Below the pieces are notes generated by a model, which did no database searches, was not told the origin of the DNA, and was given only the letters and a program-made list of their open reading frames with translations. Source: Myxocyprinus asiaticus (taxonomy: Eukaryota > Chordata > Actinopteri > Cypriniformes > Catostomidae). Taken from it: DNA of 64,000 bases. Location of the stretch: positions 21,509,380 to 21,573,379 of the forward strand of contig NC_059379.1 in assembly GCF_019703515.2 (NCBI RefSeq), in the 5' to 3' direction. Each line of letters opens with the position of its first letter. The first letter of the stretch is position 1. Shown piece by piece: positions 63,085 through 64,000 of this stretch. The translations under genes and the position numbers were made by a program.

Positions 63085-63365
63085 TCCCCAGCTTCGATCA
63101 CCATCAGTGAAGCCTGGAGCACACCTGCTCCCAATGCAAATTGAATGAAAAGCAGTGGAAAAAAGTCAATGCATTGGGAGCACATGTGCTTCAGGGTCTA
63201 ACTCACGGTGAGCGAAGCTGGGGAGGGTGGCTCATCTCAGCTTGAAATGACATTGCAAGAGCCCCCTGGATGTGCAGTTGAACAGGAGGTTTTATGAAAC
63301 AATGCAGTCGGGAACATGTGTTCTCCAAACCCTCAGTGATGGTGACTGAAGCCGAGGAGGGTGGA
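63085..63365. repeat. three copies of a 60-bp module, one inverted
   Basis: On the minus strand 63085-63140, and on the plus strand 63170-63227 and 63303-63362, the same order recurs: TGCANT-GGGANCA-ATGTGNTC, then a CTCAN-GGTGA-GAAGC core and GAGGGTGG in the two direct copies. The first two copies face each other and could pair. Confidence 0.65.
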
Positions 63366-64000
63366 TCAGATTGCGGGTCCAAAAGCTGAGTTTTTTGTCG
63401 ACAGCATGGCAGTAACACGCTATAACTGCGCACCACGCATAAAAGCGCAAACACAAACAAACACAGTCCACGGATTTCCACTCCGAACCTTCGCGAATTG
63501 GCATCAGGGATATAAACAACCCTCATATTGTTGTTTTCACCTTTTCATAAGCTACATGACCCATCAGTCAAAAATGATCTAGCTTTTCATTGGCCGACTT
63601 TATCCAGAGACAAACATGGATGACGCAAATCATTATGTCACTCGTGTCGACTGTCCTGTTTGGCTATTTTAAAGGACTACCCAATCACAACTGCACAGAA
63701 AATTGAGAGAGGGCTCATTTTGATCATAAGACCCTCCCAAATATCATGTTTGGGTGTTTTGCTACTGAAACACTACACAGAGTGCAAGATCTCTCAGTGA
63801 ATGGACATGAATGATAACACGTTTTGAATATGTAAAACCTGAACAAAGACTGATCAATATTTCTTCATATTTGTAAATTTTTGGACTAAAATCTCTAATG
63901 GATTTTATTTATTGGACTCCTGCAATGAAAAGCATACTGGAGTTTGGAGGATTGTGCTCATCTGTGTTTGGCTGGAAGATAATAACTGTCAGAACTTCCA
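63366..64000. other. non-coding, nothing recognised
   Basis: No exon or repeat end seen up to the window edge. Confidence 0.45.

Overview
The window looks like a piece of a teleost genome, most likely a cyprinid. It is AT-rich and non-coding over most of its length. It carries long (TA)n runs, Tc1-like, hAT and TTAA-flanked DNA transposons, a fish-type L2 LINE with a TGATT-repeat tail, and a fish L1. The one recognisable host gene is the 3' part of EME1, the non-catalytic partner of MUS81. The species call is inference from the repeat mix.

Region 1-2.7 kb: plus-strand EME1 exons at 295-427, 557-672, 784-973 and 2388-2560, joined in consistent phase, plus a doubtful degenerate exon at 48-107. 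Three lesions suggest a decaying copy or sequence errors: a donor reading GG where GT is expected (437-438), a frameshift in the last exon that puts the family C-terminus in another frame, and an in-frame stop in the doubtful exon. A Tc1-like remnant sits in the last intron.

Region 2.7-64 kb: no convincing host gene. This stretch is mostly transposons nested in transposons: a hAT holding a Tc1 and a second hAT (9.49-12.33 kb); a Tc1-like element holding a TTAA element (13.06-14.26 kb); a Tc1-like element holding a minus-strand L1 (16.9-21.9 kb); a hAT holding a TTAA element that holds a MITE fragment (22.0-25.0 kb); a solo LTR (25.8 kb); a Tc1 with broken transposase (26.5-28.1 kb) and its short derivative (35.7 kb); an old Tc1 relic (28.7-29.9 kb); a hAT with exact 8-bp duplication (33.8-35.4 kb); an unnamed repeat holding a hAT that holds an L2 LINE (36.5-41.5 kb); a second copy of that hAT with a different insert (51.35-52.45 kb); and a second, uninterrupted copy of the unnamed repeat (59.4-60.0 kb).

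The window contains its own empty-site controls. The repeat at 59.4 kb shows the site before the hAT entered, and the hAT at 51.4 kb shows the site before the L2 entered. All transposase and reverse-transcriptase genes seen are broken. Stretches at 8.76-9.33, 14.46-15.2 and 43.77-44.25 kb match no repeat I recognise and are the best candidates for conserved regulatory DNA, but this cannot be tested without alignment. No new functional system was found; the least explained items are the 290-bp TATA-bearing insert at 52.1 kb, the unnamed repeat, the palindromic minisatellite at 54.3 kb and the three-copy module at 63.1-63.4 kb.
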